64,000 nt of DNA from Himantopus leucocephalus (GCA_003993805.1 RSEF01000031.1:19507343-19571342); one strand, 5' to 3'. Positions 48,301 to 62,149 are shown, numbered from the stretch's first letter. The notes: generated by a model from the letters alone, not told the origin. A program made the numbers and translations.

Positions 48301-51300
48301 TATGATGTGGGGGAGTGATGAGGAAGTTAAAGACTTCCTTTATTCCTATGCTCATTTCTGCTTAGATTATGACTCACAGAGCCATGGGCTTTTTGTCCGC
48401 AGCTCCTCCTGTAAGCAAATGGTCAGGGAGAGGGAATGTCATCCTGTCTATCCCAGCTAAATCCAGTATACTCCTCTGCTCACCAAATAGAATAGCTTTT
48501 CAGCAGTAGGGTAAGATACTCTACACCAAAGAATAGAGTGATGTAGTTCTCCACAGAGAGTGTGAAGGAATTGAAAATAAGTTCAGTTCCAGGCCCTTTT
48601 CTGTCACAGTGAAGTTCTGTCAAACAGCAATCCTTGCTTTAGGTCAATAGTTCTAAGTAACCAATTTGTCAACAGAAATGGGAGAAGCTTGCAGTGTTCC
48701 AGAAGCATTTTTCATAATAAGTTTGCATTACTTCCAAATAAATTGATTTTTCTCTCATTGCCAATGGTTAGGTCCATTTATTAGCTGATAGAAGGATACT
48801 TAGAGGGAGATTGCTTGGACTAACTATTTTTTATTAATGGGAAGCAATTACATTACATATTCTTTGCCTTCTTCCACCCCCACTATCTATAATACAGCCT
48901 TTGAAAGGAAAAAAGGGATAGAAAAGGCAAAGGTGGGACATTCCTAAAGGGCAAACTGAAGCCCATTCAGTGGTGCTGCTTTTCCCTTGATGTCAGTTAT
49001 TGTGGTTGCCTGGCAGAATAGACATTTTAAGCAGCAAGTTCCCTTAAGCAAAGCAGCATCTGATGCACAAGAAATGCTTGAAGAGAGAGTAAGTTGTGCC
49101 TGGAGCAACTTGAACTCTTTCTGCATGTTTTCTAATGTTTCTTCTACAGGGCTATGTCAATGTTGACAGTCCAGTCTGACAAAGAATGGCTGGATTTGAC
49201 CCCCAATAAATTAATCCTTTTAATAGTCAATTACTAATGATTAAATTGTTTTGGATTAATTCACTGTATTCACATTCACATTTGACAATCCCCTTTTAAT
49301 TGTGGGATTATCTTTTGGAGTGAGAGAAAAGGTTCCATAGCAGGAAGATACTAGTGTATTCCGGACAAAGCAATTGCAAATGTCTTTCTTTCCTCCCACT
49401 CATTCTGGATTTCTTCCTTTCTGTCTTCCACCCTCTCCAGTCTTTCATAGATGTTCCAACTAATGTTTCCAGCCGTCCTATTCTGATCAGATCTCAAAAT
49501 CTGTTCTCCATGCTTTTCTTCCTTCTGCCTCCGATATTTCTGACATTAATGCATACGTTTTTGTCATCATTCTCTCTTTTTTTCATGACTCATCTCCTGC
49601 TTCAGCTTCTGCCTACCTTCTTAGCTAAGCCTTTTTGAAGCAAGTCTTACCTCCTTGTCTCAGGCTTGGGCAGTACTTAGAATTTTGTGACTTACAACGG
49701 CACCAGTTTGGAACATGAAAATACCCCCACCTATATGCTAACAGACGTAACAGGTCTAACCTGTAACTCAAATGTCATCCACAATTATGCAGATGACAGC
49801 TTACTAGCTGCACTAGCAAACACATGAAGTGTAGCTGAGTCTTTACTTTCTGGAGTCCTTGCACATTATTGTCACTGGCATCTTCTGTCTGAGTTCTTCC
49901 TTGTCTCCAAGGATAATCGTCTACATGTGAAGCTGTATCTTCCTAGCAATACAGATTACTTTTACACTTCTGAATCTTTCCACCCAGTTTTGGAATTTCG
50001 GCCATCTTCGAGAGGCACAGTGGATTGTTCAGGCACTTTTTCATGGGGAGGGCTGGGAGGTCTCAGCCATTTGTATGAGAATTACACCTGCTTCTGTGTT
50101 TTACTGCTTACTAATTGCCCCAAACAAGTTCTTGTTCTCTGAAACCAGCTCCAGCCTCTTGCTTTTGCTGGTTGAGAGAAACTGCTCTCACCTTTGTAAT
50201 AAGGTGAAAAAAAAATTAAATGAACCTATAAATATCAGGACCTTACACATTGCACTGAACACTGAAAAAGGCTGGTGGTCAAGGGAGTAGAGGAAAAGCA
50301 TGAAGTTACTGGATAATGTAATTAAAGCATATCAGTATTAGAGAATCAAACGACCTGGTCTCTCCCTACTTTTCTTTCCTACCTATATATTACTGTGTAT
50401 TTCTAATCCATGATGGAGTTTGTCCACACTGTTCTCTAAATATGAAGGTGGTCTTTCAGCTCTTGAGTTTGCGATTGCTGCATCTTTTGATTCACTCTTT
50501 CAGACCAAATTTTGCAATGGTGCCTAGAAGGCGGCTGACTGACGCTGATAGATTGAGGGGCTCATAAGGGGAATGAGCATGTGACTGATGCACACTATAT
50601 ATGGAGGGATATGCAATATTGTGTAATTACTTTTCCTAAAGTACATTCCTTTCCTATATATCTTTCACTTATTTTAAATTGCAGGTTGGTCAATATCCCT
50701 GTGTCTGTCAGGGTACCTACAATGGCTAGAACAATGGTCCTCCAGCACAATGAGGTTCTTGGCATACTTGCAATATAAATATTAAACAGTTTTAATTGAA
50801 ATATACAAATGCCAAGCATTTGGAAGTACAATAGATGTAACAGCTAAGAGTACTAAAGAGTGGCAAGAAGCAGTTACATGGAAGATGTTTGTAGGGGAAC
50901 AAATAGTACAGTCAGTGGCAGAAAAATTTGCTAGATATTTTTGTGGAAAATGGAGGTGGTTTCATGCAAGTTGTTATTGAAAAACAGACAATTCTCTGGC
51001 AAGGATTAAGACTGTCCCTGAACTCTTAGACTGCCCTCCTGTTATTGGAGTTTTACAATTCATGTTGTGTTCTTTTAGCCATGGCTTCAGGAACAGCTGT
51101 GATTGTATGTGCAATATACGTACGCTATACACTTTTTTTTCCTTGTGACACATGCAATATATATCATCTTCTACCTGTGTATACATACATGTCTGCAGAC
51201 ATAAATGCACAGCCTAGAAATGCAGAAAGTATGTGCTACAAATATGTATCAGGGAGCCCTTAATGAAAAAGAAACAATGATCAGCTTTCCTTAAATGATT

Positions 51301-51627
51301 ATGTATTCAGAAAAATATCAAATATAGGCCTTAAAACAGCTAATAGCAAACTTGCTTTTCTGCAAAATATTAGGTTTCTCTAACCTACTGCACTGCATTC
51401 AGAGTAACTTGAGTTTGGTTACCTTATATAGCATCTCGGATGGAACACTGCAAACTCTCCTCCTGCCAGCCTATGAACAGGGAAGCCGCATGATCTGTAG
51501 CCCCTGGGCAAATGCTTCTGGTGACTTGAGGCTGGGAAATCTAGTAATATCCGTGAAAGTGCAGATTAAATCTTCAGATTCTTGCCCATTTCCTTCAGCA
51601 CTGCAGGGTCTGGGAAAATATGGTTTG
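45360..51627. other. Long non-coding stretch with a homeodomain-site cluster
   Basis: No repeat family or exon was recognised. At 49201-49310 three bicoid-class sites (TAATCC at 49212, GGATTA at 49253 and 49305) lie among several TAAT half-sites. The stretch could be a conserved enhancer, but this cannot be judged from one sequence. Confidence 0.5.
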
Positions 51628-51673
51628 TCCCTTTCTTTTCTCCCTCTCTCTCTCTCTCCCCCTCCCTCTTTTT
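51628..51673. repeat. Polypyrimidine / CT microsatellite
   Basis: A run of 46 consecutive pyrimidines with a core of CT dinucleotides. This is a simple repeat. Confidence 0.9.
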
Positions 51674-52654
51674 AATTTTGACATGATTGGGACCAAAATC
51701 CAGCTTCAGAAAAGGAAGAAAATGTCCAAGGTCTTAGGAAGTTCTGCTTTTCATAAAATTCCTTTAATGATTATATTTAACAAACTGGTTTCTGGAATCT
51801 TTTTATCTTATCTGTATTGAATTAATACTAATTTACTCAGTATAAATTCTGTAGAGTTAAATCAATCTAGCTGTGGATTTTAAAGCACTTGACAATAGTC
51901 ATTCTCTTATTTTTGTTCTCAGCAAAAAAAGGTCTTCATCAGGTTTCAAAGAACATATCTTTTGATAGATCTTCAATACAGTTTGAGAACACAGTTAACG
52001 GAAAAGAGACAAGCAGCATTATCTTTAGCCAAGCCTGTGTAGCAAAAGACCCTATAAAATGCTGGTCTCTTAGTTCAGAGCTGGGGCTGGGTTCATGTAA
52101 ATATTTTGATTTTCAAAGTGAATCTAGGAGACAAACCTGCTTCTGAGATTTTGGATGAAACTCTTGGGTTGGTTGAAGCTGATCGTTTGGAGATAGATCT
52201 TGAGTATGATTCCCAAAAAAACAATTGAGACCCTATGAGGTGTTTGTTCCATGTCCCTGTACAGAGAGAGTTCAAAGGGAACAAAATTGTACAATTTGTC
52301 CTTTTATGCTCCACTTCTGTTATTTGTATTTTTTTCACATTTAAATATGCAGAATAACTAGAATTTTTCCAGTTCCTCCCTTTTCTGTCTTCATAGAACC
52401 AATTAAAATTGTCCCAGCCCACTACACTTTCAGTAATTTGTAACAAAAAAACCTTATTATTTTGATGCCTCCAAAAGACAGTTTGCGAGTTACAAGCCTC
52501 TGCCTTATCAGTCCTGAGGTGGAAGAATAAAGGAGGTTCAAACTTGCTCTAGGGTGAGCACTTCTGTCTCAGATCCTGCATTCTAGACAACTATTTGTTT
52601 TTCAGATCAATCTGCTTTTCTTATTGTTCTGTACTCTGCTTCTGTTGTCATTTC
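51674..52654. other. Non-coding stretch with one exon-like frame
   Basis: A T-rich acceptor-like tract ends in CTCAG at about 51923. A plus-strand frame then stays open to a TGA at 52144-52146. The product has no recognisable family and no poly(A) signal lies close by, so I treat it as chance. Confidence 0.4.
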
Positions 52655-52687
52655 NNNNNNNNNNNNNNNNNNNNNNNNNNNNNNNNN
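52655..52687. other. Assembly gap (33 N)
   Basis: 33 N. The non-round length suggests a gap sized from paired or overlapping data. Confidence 0.98.
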
Positions 52688-55600
52688 AAATCAGGATACG
52701 CTACCAACAGGGGCAATTACTAATGACTTCACCTTTTCTTTTTCAGAATAGAAAGTAATGGAACTCTTTAAATTTGATGGACTTTCACTATGATATGTGG
52801 CCCTCCTGAATACCAGGCTTGCTTTGGTATAACTTTGGAGCTTTGCAGTTGCTCCAGCTGTTGGGTTGCACCTATGCTTTTCAGGCTTGCTTATAGTTAT
52901 TTCATGGTCCTATCTGCAGATGTGCTGGTTCAGAGCATTATTTGGGTCTCTCATGGGATGTTAGACCAGTCATCTTCCTTTCCTATGTAAGATTCAGAAA
53001 GGTAAAGAAAGCAATGATGTAATGTCCAAACTAATTAATCTGTTACAATGTGTAAACTAAGCCAATTTCTCTTAGCTGTCTTATCAGATCATGTAACATC
53101 ATCCTAATTGGTACATTTTGCGGCAAATTGTAATAGTAGTAATAAAATCAAAATTTAAAAAAATATTAGGGCTCACCTGAAAGAAGCCAATGTAACAATA
53201 TCAAAGTGACACTTAGATAATTTGCATACTCTTTAAATAAATACAAACTGCAACCAGTTGCAACATGATTTTAAAAAATGAACTAACATACTCAATATTT
53301 TTGGCTAAGGGGTTGAGAAAAACATCAATTTTTGTATGCGATGGCTAATATTTTTTTCAACATATATGCTGTGTTTCTTCTGATAAATTTTGAGTTACCA
53401 AGTCTTGAGAAAACTGACCTCAAAACATAAGTGAACAGTTGAAAATACATAGAGGCAATACTGCCCAATTTCCCTGTTAGGTAAATAAATTATTGAGTTT
53501 GTATTTGAGGTTTTTTTATGAAGTTTGAAACTTAGACAAAGGCTATCACAGTCTTTTCTATGTTCTTTTCACTGCATGTGCTTCATAAATAATGTCACTT
53601 AATAGCCAACTTCCATCTCTTTCTGCGGCAGAACATTGCATATCTTTTATTTCCCAGCAGAGATCTATATCTATATTACATGATACATGCTGAGACCTAG
53701 ATATTGCTCAGTAACAATAGTCTCTGAATGGCAACATAAGAGCAAACGAACTAGGGTGGGAGAGGAAGGCTTTATACATGGACAGTGAGGAAAATTTTTA
53801 TCAAACTCTTATGTATCTACAAGCATCTACTTCTGGCCTCTTGTTTGGCTGCTTTGCTTCAGGAAATAAAATGCTAGAAGTTTTCTTGGTACCTTTAAAA
53901 TCTTCCTGCTAGAAACGTTTTTCAGCTGTTAGTATCTTCATAAGAAACCAGCTCAACAGCACAATCTAGACAGTAAAGGCTCAAGTCTCAAGGGTTTTGC
54001 TATGCAGTTTTCAAAATAAAGCAATCATCTCAGTCCAAATACTCTTATTTAATGATCCTCTCTTGATAGAGAAATTAGGCTTTCTGTGTTTGTCTCTTGA
54101 AATGGCAGCTCCTCCATCCCTGGAAGGGGTTGTTCTAGGAAAGAAAAAAGAGAAACTACATTGGAAAATGAGATGAGACAAAGCAGTGAATAATAATGTT
54201 TTGTAGACAATGTGTGTTTTTCTAATAAGACCTGAGTGAGGGGGTGTGGAAGTGGCCATCACAAAACCAGCATGATGTTATGGCTCTACTTGGACTTTTC
54301 TCCAGGTTTCTTTTGCAGGTTGTTCTATGATCTCACTCTACACACCATCTAGCAATTCACTCCATTTGCATACAGAATCATTTTAAAACACCAGATACCA
54401 CCCAAAACTGGAGTTTGGAGACAGCTACAGTTTTCTTCTGGCATCTGTGCTGCACCACTTTCCTTCCATGCTCTGAACATTTGCCTATTTTTCTTCAAAC
54501 TACATTCTCCTCAGGGCAAAAGGTGATACTTTTAATACTTTAAATTCTATGATGCAAGGCTGAAAATCACTTTTATATTAAATGAGTACCCACACTTTGA
54601 TGAGGGTTAGCAGGATTTTCACTATGGAGAGGTACTGCTGTTTGCCATAAACTGTTGAGGTTTAAGCATCATAAAACTGCTATCTGATGTAAACTTTTAT
54701 TAATCCTGGGGTTTTTTCCTCTCTTACATCATCAAATGGTACTGCATCTTACCCACCTTTAAGCAAAACTAAATTGGTATAAAGGAGAGACAACAATGAT
54801 ACCTGTTACTCATCCATTTAATTACTCTTATAGTTCTTTTCCATCCTGTGCCTTTTGGGATCACTTGAGACTGAAAAATCTTAGGTCATAAAATCATATA
54901 AAAATAACTGTCTTGAATTTCTTTTTCATGTTTTCTCTTGATAGAATCAAAAGTTACTATGTTACTATCTGGTTTGCAAGATTTAAAAAAAAATACTATC
55001 TAGATTGCTAGGTAATAGGAACATATAGAAAATAATTGGAACACTTTCACAACTTTTGAACATGGTTATAACAGCTGTCATAAATACTTCTATTGAAAGT
55101 GCTTCTTCATATCTTCCAAACTGTCCTCTGGTTTCATTGTTTGTGCAGTACCTTGTGTAGCAATGCAGTCCCAGCTAATCATTTATATTTTCTTAATCAG
55201 GCACTGGATCAGAAGTCTGATCAGAACTGTTGCTATTTCACAAGTATATGCTATTTTCATAATTGCTTCTTACTTTTCATCTGCACTTTGGTACAAAGAT
55301 TTAATTAAAGTTGTTAAAATAATAGAAAACAGATGTGATCTAGTCAACTACAAGTCAGCACTTTGAGATTCCTCTGTGCATGAACAGAAATTAAAACAAC
55401 TAGGTTTCTGTAATTCATTTCAATTACTTTGTATACCAAGCTTAGTTAATCACTGTAGTCTTGCACCTTTTGTATAGCTAATAACGTGAGAATTCTCAAT
55501 AGTTACCTACAGCCTTTGCAAAAGGTATTATGGAGATGTGAAATTACTGCCTTTTTCTATTTTCCTACTGACAATGTTCTCTAGTGTTTCTTTCATTCCT

Positions 55601-57497
55601 GTTTTGTTACATTAAATAATCCACAATGCTATGCTGTTGGATGAGTTGCCAGCAGAAGAAGCAGAGACTGGAACCTCTAAAGCTTATATATTATCATGGC
55701 AAGCACATCAATCTCAAGTGTGCTGCACTGTGAACAAAGTGTGACTTGCATAATTTGCTGGGAAAGCCAACTGCCATGTTTTGATTGTTCCAATTACAAG
55801 ACTCAACATGCTAACTGTGGCTGAATATGTCTTAAATCTTCACCTGTTTTCTTCAATTATAGGATTTTATATTTCTATAAAAGTATGTGCATATGGAAAA
55901 GGGAAAGAGAAACTGAGTATTTTTTTCCCCTAGGAAATCTAATTAGAATTAAATATACATTAATTACTTAGCCTGTGCTGACCATAATGCCATTTGCTGA
56001 GTTGCTACCTAATGGACTTTATCAGTCCAGATAAAACGGGATGCAAATTAGGGAATAAATTTATTTGATATTTCTTTCCTAATCATGCCTTCCTCTCCCT
56101 CCTCCCCAGTGTTCAGATGTACTATGTCTCTGTTAATTTTTCCTTTAGTTAACCATATGTTGTCATTCCATTTCTCACTGCATAACAATTCCTTCTGCTG
56201 TTCCAGTTTCTGTTTGTGGCTCTATTTTAACTTTAACCTCTCCTCTGGTTGTATTTCTCCATGAGCAATTCCTCTAAATGGTAAATGCAAAGTAATTAAA
56301 AAAAAAAGAAGTCCACTGTTTTATTCTAAGGTTGAATTAATGAATAGAGATGTAATAGAGAAGCCACAGTAAAAGCAGTGAGTCTGGGAAAGAGAACATT
56401 ATTTTGGTTCCAAGAGCAACGAAAACTAGCTGTGATACATAAACTGAAAGAATAAATATGATACAATTCATCCATCACAGTATCACTAAGGAAAACAAAA
56501 AATTAATAGTGCAGTAAAGTAAATATCATGTGGTCAAGAATACCAAAATACTACTTTCACAGAGCTGAATGATATTCTTTCCCCTGGAACTAAGCCCCTC
56601 CCTCAGGAAAAGTATCTATTGGCTTTAAAATATGCCTTGAAGGTCTGGCAAAAGAAAGCCCCCAGGCTTTGGTAGACTGCAAGTTAAGATATTTTTAAAA
56701 TTGCTTTATTGCTTTTGTCAAGGGTCATTTACAGAAGAGAAAGGGAACAATTTGGGACAGAAGAAGGTACACTTCATGTGCCCTGGAAAACCCCTATGCA
56801 ACTTTGCACGTGTCTTTTCTGGAAACGCTGAAGTTTTATAAACCCAGAAACTTTATTCTAAAAGGGAAAAAATACAATTTTCCTATTTGTTGCTCCTTGG
56901 TTGTGGTAAACAGAAGATGTACAATTGAATGCCCAACTGACTTTTATAAGGTAGATACAAAATTCGTGCCAAAAGAATAATGTCCCTTATGTATGAGTCA
57001 ATAAGAATGAGAGAATCTTGGTGCAAGTTAAATTTAAATGTTGTTGTGTGATGTCTTTTGGGCTTTTTGAGAGCAGATACATAAGCAAAACTGTCTCTTC
57101 AGCCAGGGACTGCAGACTTGTTAATGACACGCTGTCAATATTTTGAAGACAGTTGATGGACCAAAAAAGAAAACAGTTGCATTACAAGGAGAATGAGCAT
57201 CATAATATTTGAATCTTGCTCAGTCTGAAAAGCCTGAAGGAGATATGAAAGCTACAGATGTTGCTGGGGTTGTTTCAGTGTGCTCAATATCCTCTCTTTA
57301 CTTCCAAGAACAAGAGCGGGGGAGGGGAAAGGAAAGAATGCTGGTATAGCGACTCTTGAAGCATCCTAGAGTGAACAACAATTTGCTAACACACTTTTAA
57401 TTCCAACACGTTTGTGTGTACCCAAGGCTGTGTGTTAAGGATACTGGCAACTACTTCAAGCATTAGCACTCCTTTCTGCATTTTTCTATATGTGACT
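52688..57497. other. Long non-coding AT-rich stretch, nothing recognised
   Basis: No repeat family, RNA gene or credible coding frame was seen. Confidence 0.55.
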
Positions 57498-57535
57498 CAC
57501 CACCATCACCACCCCCCCACCCCCCCCACCCCCCC
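57498..57535. repeat. C-rich simple repeat, potential G-quadruplex on the minus strand
   Basis: CAC/CAT trinucleotide units lead into three C runs of 7, 8 and 7 (57512-57518, 57520-57527, 57529-57535) separated by single A. The minus strand therefore has long G runs that can supply four G triplets. Confidence 0.9.
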
Positions 57536-57630
57536 AATCCTTCTGGGGCTTCAAAATAAACAGTCGTGTTACAAAAGTGTTTTTGATCAAGGAAAGGAAG
57601 TGTGCAGTTTGCCTTAGTTGGGGTGGAGGG

Positions 57631-57681
57631 GAAAAGTTTGGGTGTTACAACTCAGGTGAAAAGTTTGGGTGTTAAAGCTCA
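57631..57681. repeat. Tandem duplication, 27-bp period, two copies
   Basis: GAAAAGTTTGGGTGTTA occurs at 57631 and again at 57658. The copies stay closely similar through the following CTCAG word. This is a local duplication in non-coding DNA. Confidence 0.85.
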
Positions 57682-58015
57682 GAGGAATAGCTAATAAAAA
57701 CTTGCTCACACAAATCTCAGCAAAACAATGTTTTTGTGTTCTTCCCTATACAGCAGTCTGTCACAGATATCCAGTGTTATTAAAAACCAAGTCTACTTCT
57801 GATGTAAGAATTCCTTTCTGGGTGCTATAGAAACAAAAGCTCATTCATGACATCACCAGGGCAACACAGAAATAACATTGTAAGCATCCTTTCATTAGGG
57901 GTGTGAGAAAATCCAAAATTACGGACTGGACAGTAGCAATGGCAGATGTGTTTGTAGATGTTTGTTTAGTTTGTGGACAGAGGTTACAAGGCTACCACGT
58001 GGGATGATTGTGTAG
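57682..58015. other. Non-coding stretch, nothing recognised
   Basis: It ends in the weak acceptor-like GTGTAG preceding the candidate exon at 58016. Confidence 0.5.
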
Positions 58016-58193
58016 GAAAGACTTTAATTTGTTGGCTGGGTTAGAGGACAGGAGCATGGAAGGACAAAGACTCAAACAACAAAACTGTGTTTCTAACCAA
58101 ACCATTTCTCTCATTCATGAAGTACTAAAAAATGCGAGTTTTCAAAGTCCTAGAACAGAATATAGGAAGCTGACTTCAGCAAAGTCAGTAAAG
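58016..58193 (+). other. Candidate exon with a consensus splice donor, unidentified
   Basis: The plus-strand frame is open from 58008 and reaches AAG then GTAAGT at 58191-58199, an exact match to the vertebrate donor consensus at a codon boundary. The roughly 59 codons give a hydrophilic protein-like translation (for example NQTISLIHEVLKNASF) of no recognised family. The acceptor side, GTGTAG with a G/T-rich but C-poor tract, is weak. It may be an exon of a non-coding RNA or of an unknown gene, or chance. Confidence 0.18.
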
Positions 58194-60061
58194 GTAAGTT
58201 ACATGGCTTAATACAGAGTCTGGTAAACAGAAGAGTGGGGGAAAATTTTTTAAAGTTGGGACTTCTTATTGGAACATAAATATAAAACAAATTACCAAAA
58301 CAAGTTGATTATATGAAAACAACAATCTAAATAATAAAAAGCTCCTTTATAAGCTCAGGACATCTGGAGTTGAGGCTGTTCATTGACATTCCTGTGCTGG
58401 AGTAAAATTGTTGTATAAAGTTTTTAGGGAACCTTGCCTGAACGTTTTCAACTATGCAAAAATGGATACATGAGATTTTCTAAGAAGTTAATTTCTGGAA
58501 GCTTGCATACTATTGCTAAAGAAGTCTTAAATTTTGGGAAAGGACAAGATTTAAAGTTATAGGACTGAGTTTGTGTAGTTCCAGTTTCACAGTAAGTGAA
58601 TATTTAGTCAATATAGGGAATGCTTGTACGGACAGAGATTAGCAATTTATTCTTGGGCTCTGCAATAAGGGACTACAAATTTGTGTCCAGATCTTGCACA
58701 TTTTCATCTCTCAAACCTACCCAAATGGCTAACAATCCCCGTCCTCCCACTCCTATCTCTACAGTACATTGTGCTGGTTTTTTTTTAAAAATGTGTTTTA
58801 AAATAACAAATCTCTATAAAAAGTAAATTTCTAATGTTATTGCATTAAACAGGTTCAATGGATGTCAAATGGATTATATTTGTAAGCACATCTGTTCGTT
58901 GGCTGTGAGAAATGTCATGTTAGCAGTTAATTGCCTGATTCTCAGGTGAACACAGCATGGTAGATGTTCCTGCCCACATGTTGAGTTGTAGTCAGTTGTT
59001 ACATCTTTACAGTGCTCTATGTAGTGCCAGAAATCTGCTCCTCTGTGCTCATTCAGTGCTCCTAGAGACTCAGAGCTCAAGCACTAAATTTGTGTTTTAA
59101 GAGCTGCAGAAAATTTTATAAGCAGACACAGAGTGTGGACTCTATTGAAGTTCAGCAACAGGCCCCCCTGTACCTATGCCTACAGTCACAATATTTTTTT
59201 CATGCTGTTGCAATTTCATTACATCAGCCATAGAAAGTTATATTTATTAAATATAATACTTCTGTGTTCAAAGATCTGTGTATGACCAATGAGATTTGTG
59301 GTATAATGAATTATGGAAAACAGTGAGGGGAATGTCTAGGATTTGAAGTGATTCTACAATTTAGATGAAGATGCTTATCTTTTGGCATAGTAAAACCATT
59401 TTAATACAGGTTATTTTAGGAGAAAACAAATTAAATAAATCAACTTGATCTTTTTTGAAAGGAAATGTATTATGGAAGTTTTGTTGAAGATACTTAGAGT
59501 AAATTCTGTTTGCTGCTTTGAAACAAAAGGGTACTGAATTTAAAGATGTACAAAATAGTTATGATCCCAGAATTCAGGCTTCATTTTATTTTCTTTTTCT
59601 AAACAGAAGAAGATTCTAGGATGATAGTGCACGAGTATGACGCTGATTCTGTCCTCGTTGGAGCAAGGTTTCCATTTTTAAGTTTTTGAATATTTGCAGA
59701 CTGTTGTGGAAATTATTTGGAAATTTTTTTTTTGGAGCAGGCCCTCCTTGTGTCCTGCACATTTGCAGGTCTTAGGATGAATTGCTGGTATACCATTACC
59801 AAATTCAGTACCTGCAGTAGCTCTCCTTGCTTGACCAGTGTTTATTAAAGTTGGCAGGTAACGCACTCTGAAAGTAATCGAGGCTTTATGTTGACACAGG
59901 AGAGCACTTCAGCTGTCATGCAAATGAAAGCTGTTGACATTTAGCTGTGTTTTCTTTTTCTTTGTTTCATTATTTAATTAATGTGAACTTTGGAAGTGGA
60001 GGAGGAAGTTTCCATTTTCATTGTGACATATGGTGAAAAACACATTTCCGCTTTCTTCCTT
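58194..60061. other. Non-coding AT-rich stretch, nothing recognised
   Basis: No repeat family, RNA gene or credible coding frame was seen. Confidence 0.55.
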
Positions 60062-60095
60062 TTTCTCTTTAAGAGAATTTCTCTTTAAGAGAATT
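60062..60095. repeat. Tandem pair of 16-bp near-palindromic units
   Basis: TTTCTCTTTAAGAGAA occurs twice head to tail (60062-60077, 60078-60093). Each unit contains the inverted repeat TTCTCTT / AAGAGAA around one T, so each copy can form a small hairpin and the pair offers two identical palindromic binding sites. Confidence 0.9.
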
Positions 60096-62149
60096 AAGAC
60101 TCAGATGTATAAAATAACTGGAAAATAATCAGGAAATGGTAAACTACTTTTAGATAAGAAGACATTAAATTGAAAAGTGCTATGCATCTGTGTTTCCAGA
60201 AGTCTTAAAATTATAGAAAAGAATATTCATCAGTTGAGTGGTACAATTGCAGTTGTCTATGAGAAACTGCAGCAATGGTTAGATTTGGCTGAATAGATGA
60301 GACTACCACTCTCTCCCCTTTCACTGCTGGGATGAAAAGCATAGGATGTTGTTGCTTGTGTCTGAAATGGACAGTCTGCAACTCTTGAACCTCATGTGGT
60401 TTGCAACAGCTTACTAAAGAGACAAGTTTAATTTGTAGTTTGATTCTGACAATTTATTCACTGATGCTAAATCACTCATCAAACAGCATGGATTTAAGCC
60501 TGCTGTGTGCACTGCATGCGCTGCAGTTGATTATATACTTTTGCTATAATACTTTCATTATACAAATACTATTATAAGACAGCTTAATTTAATACAAATA
60601 TGCTTTAGTTAACTCTTGAGTCTTACTCTACTGCCTCATAAATATGAATCTGTATAGATCTAAAGAAGGCTTCCCTAGGAAATCTGTTCTTGTGGCTCAC
60701 ACTTTGGATTTAAAAGTCCACTGACATACATTTCTATCAAAAGACCACTTCAGAAAAGTGGCCTTACTCCAATTAAAACTGTGTATTAGTCTTTAACTCA
60801 GTATAAGGCTTAGAATGGCCAGTGGTATTCAGTTAAATGTTTCACTCACAGCTGTCAGATAGCTGAGGCCTTTTTGTCCAACTGACATCTGAGAAAGACT
60901 TGGTTTAAAACCCCACTACTTGAAATTTGTAGGGTAATATGATCTGTTCTTGGACTGCCTTCTTGAAAGTGTAATCAAGTGCTTATAAGGAATTAGGAAC
61001 ACCAGTGAGTGACAAAAATGGAAAATACATATGTGTTTTTACTATAAAAAATACTATGTGTATTTACTATTCATATTGTTGTTGGTAAATATATACTGCA
61101 ACTTGAAAGCAAATTATATTTCAAACACAATCTGTTTATATCAGAGTAGAAATTAGCTGTTTTAGAGATGTACAATTATCAAAATATACAGATAACGTAA
61201 AAATTGCTACAAAGCAATATCTAAATTGAGTTCATGTGGAATGCGTATGTTTACTAAATAGAGGTGAACTGAATTCCTAAGGAGCTGTAATTACAAATTC
61301 TTGGGTTTGAGATAAGCCGAGGAATTTTCAAGTTAACCTTGAATTCAAACATTCTGAAATAGGGAAGGAACATAGTAGTAGCATGCAAAGAGTGCTACGA
61401 TATATTGGCATCCAGATGAAAACCAGTGAAAAGACATACATACACTTCTTTTTTTTAAGTAAGTTGAATCTAAACTTTGTGTATGTCATAAAATGTCTGT
61501 ATCAGAAAGATGTGCTTTTATTAACGCTTTTATTGCAAGAAAAGTTTAAGGTTTCAGCTACATGAGAAAATTTTGAATTATGAAGAACACTGTTGAGTAG
61601 AAAAACCCCCATAAAACTAAATTTTAAAGAGTGAATGAAAATATTCCTCTAGAATAAAATTTCTACAGAATGAATTAAAAAATGCTAAAGTGTATAAAAA
61701 AGCAAAATCACACTCCTGCTTTCATATCATATTCTGCTTCCTTGTCATGTCTGCCAAATGGATGTGTCCAATGTGTATTGTTCTTAAAAAGTTTAAATAA
61801 ACAAAAGATAGTTTTACTGGTTGTACCTGAATTATGAATTCATTATACATATGAACTATTGCTGGTTTTAAAAAGGTTATTACTGGCTTCCTGTCATTGG
61901 TGGTGGGGGGGGGCAGTATGGTGTCTGACAGTTCACTAACCATGTTTTAAAGGAAAAAAAGAAAATATGCAGTTAAAAAGAAAATAATATTAAAATGCAT
62001 CACTGCTTTGCAATGGAGTGCTCTAAGCTGCTACCTTTCTTCCCAAATTCACTTTCTAGATAAGAAAATGCAACAGATTTAATCTAGTCAAACTTCACTG
62101 GAACATTTGATTTGACATCCCATATGTGTTGATTAGTTAGTGTGGAGAA
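60096..62149. other. Non-coding AT-rich stretch, nothing recognised
   Basis: A run of nine G lies at 61905-61913. Nothing else was recognised. Confidence 0.55.

Noticed and set aside
49786..49797. Y-A-D-D tetrapeptide codons resembling a reverse-transcriptase active site
   Set aside because: The frame stops a few codons later and no neighbouring RT motifs are present. A four-residue match is expected by chance.
51924..52146. Possible terminal exon after a T-rich acceptor
   Set aside because: No donor partner, no nearby poly(A) signal and no recognisable product. Kept only as a note in the surrounding stretch.
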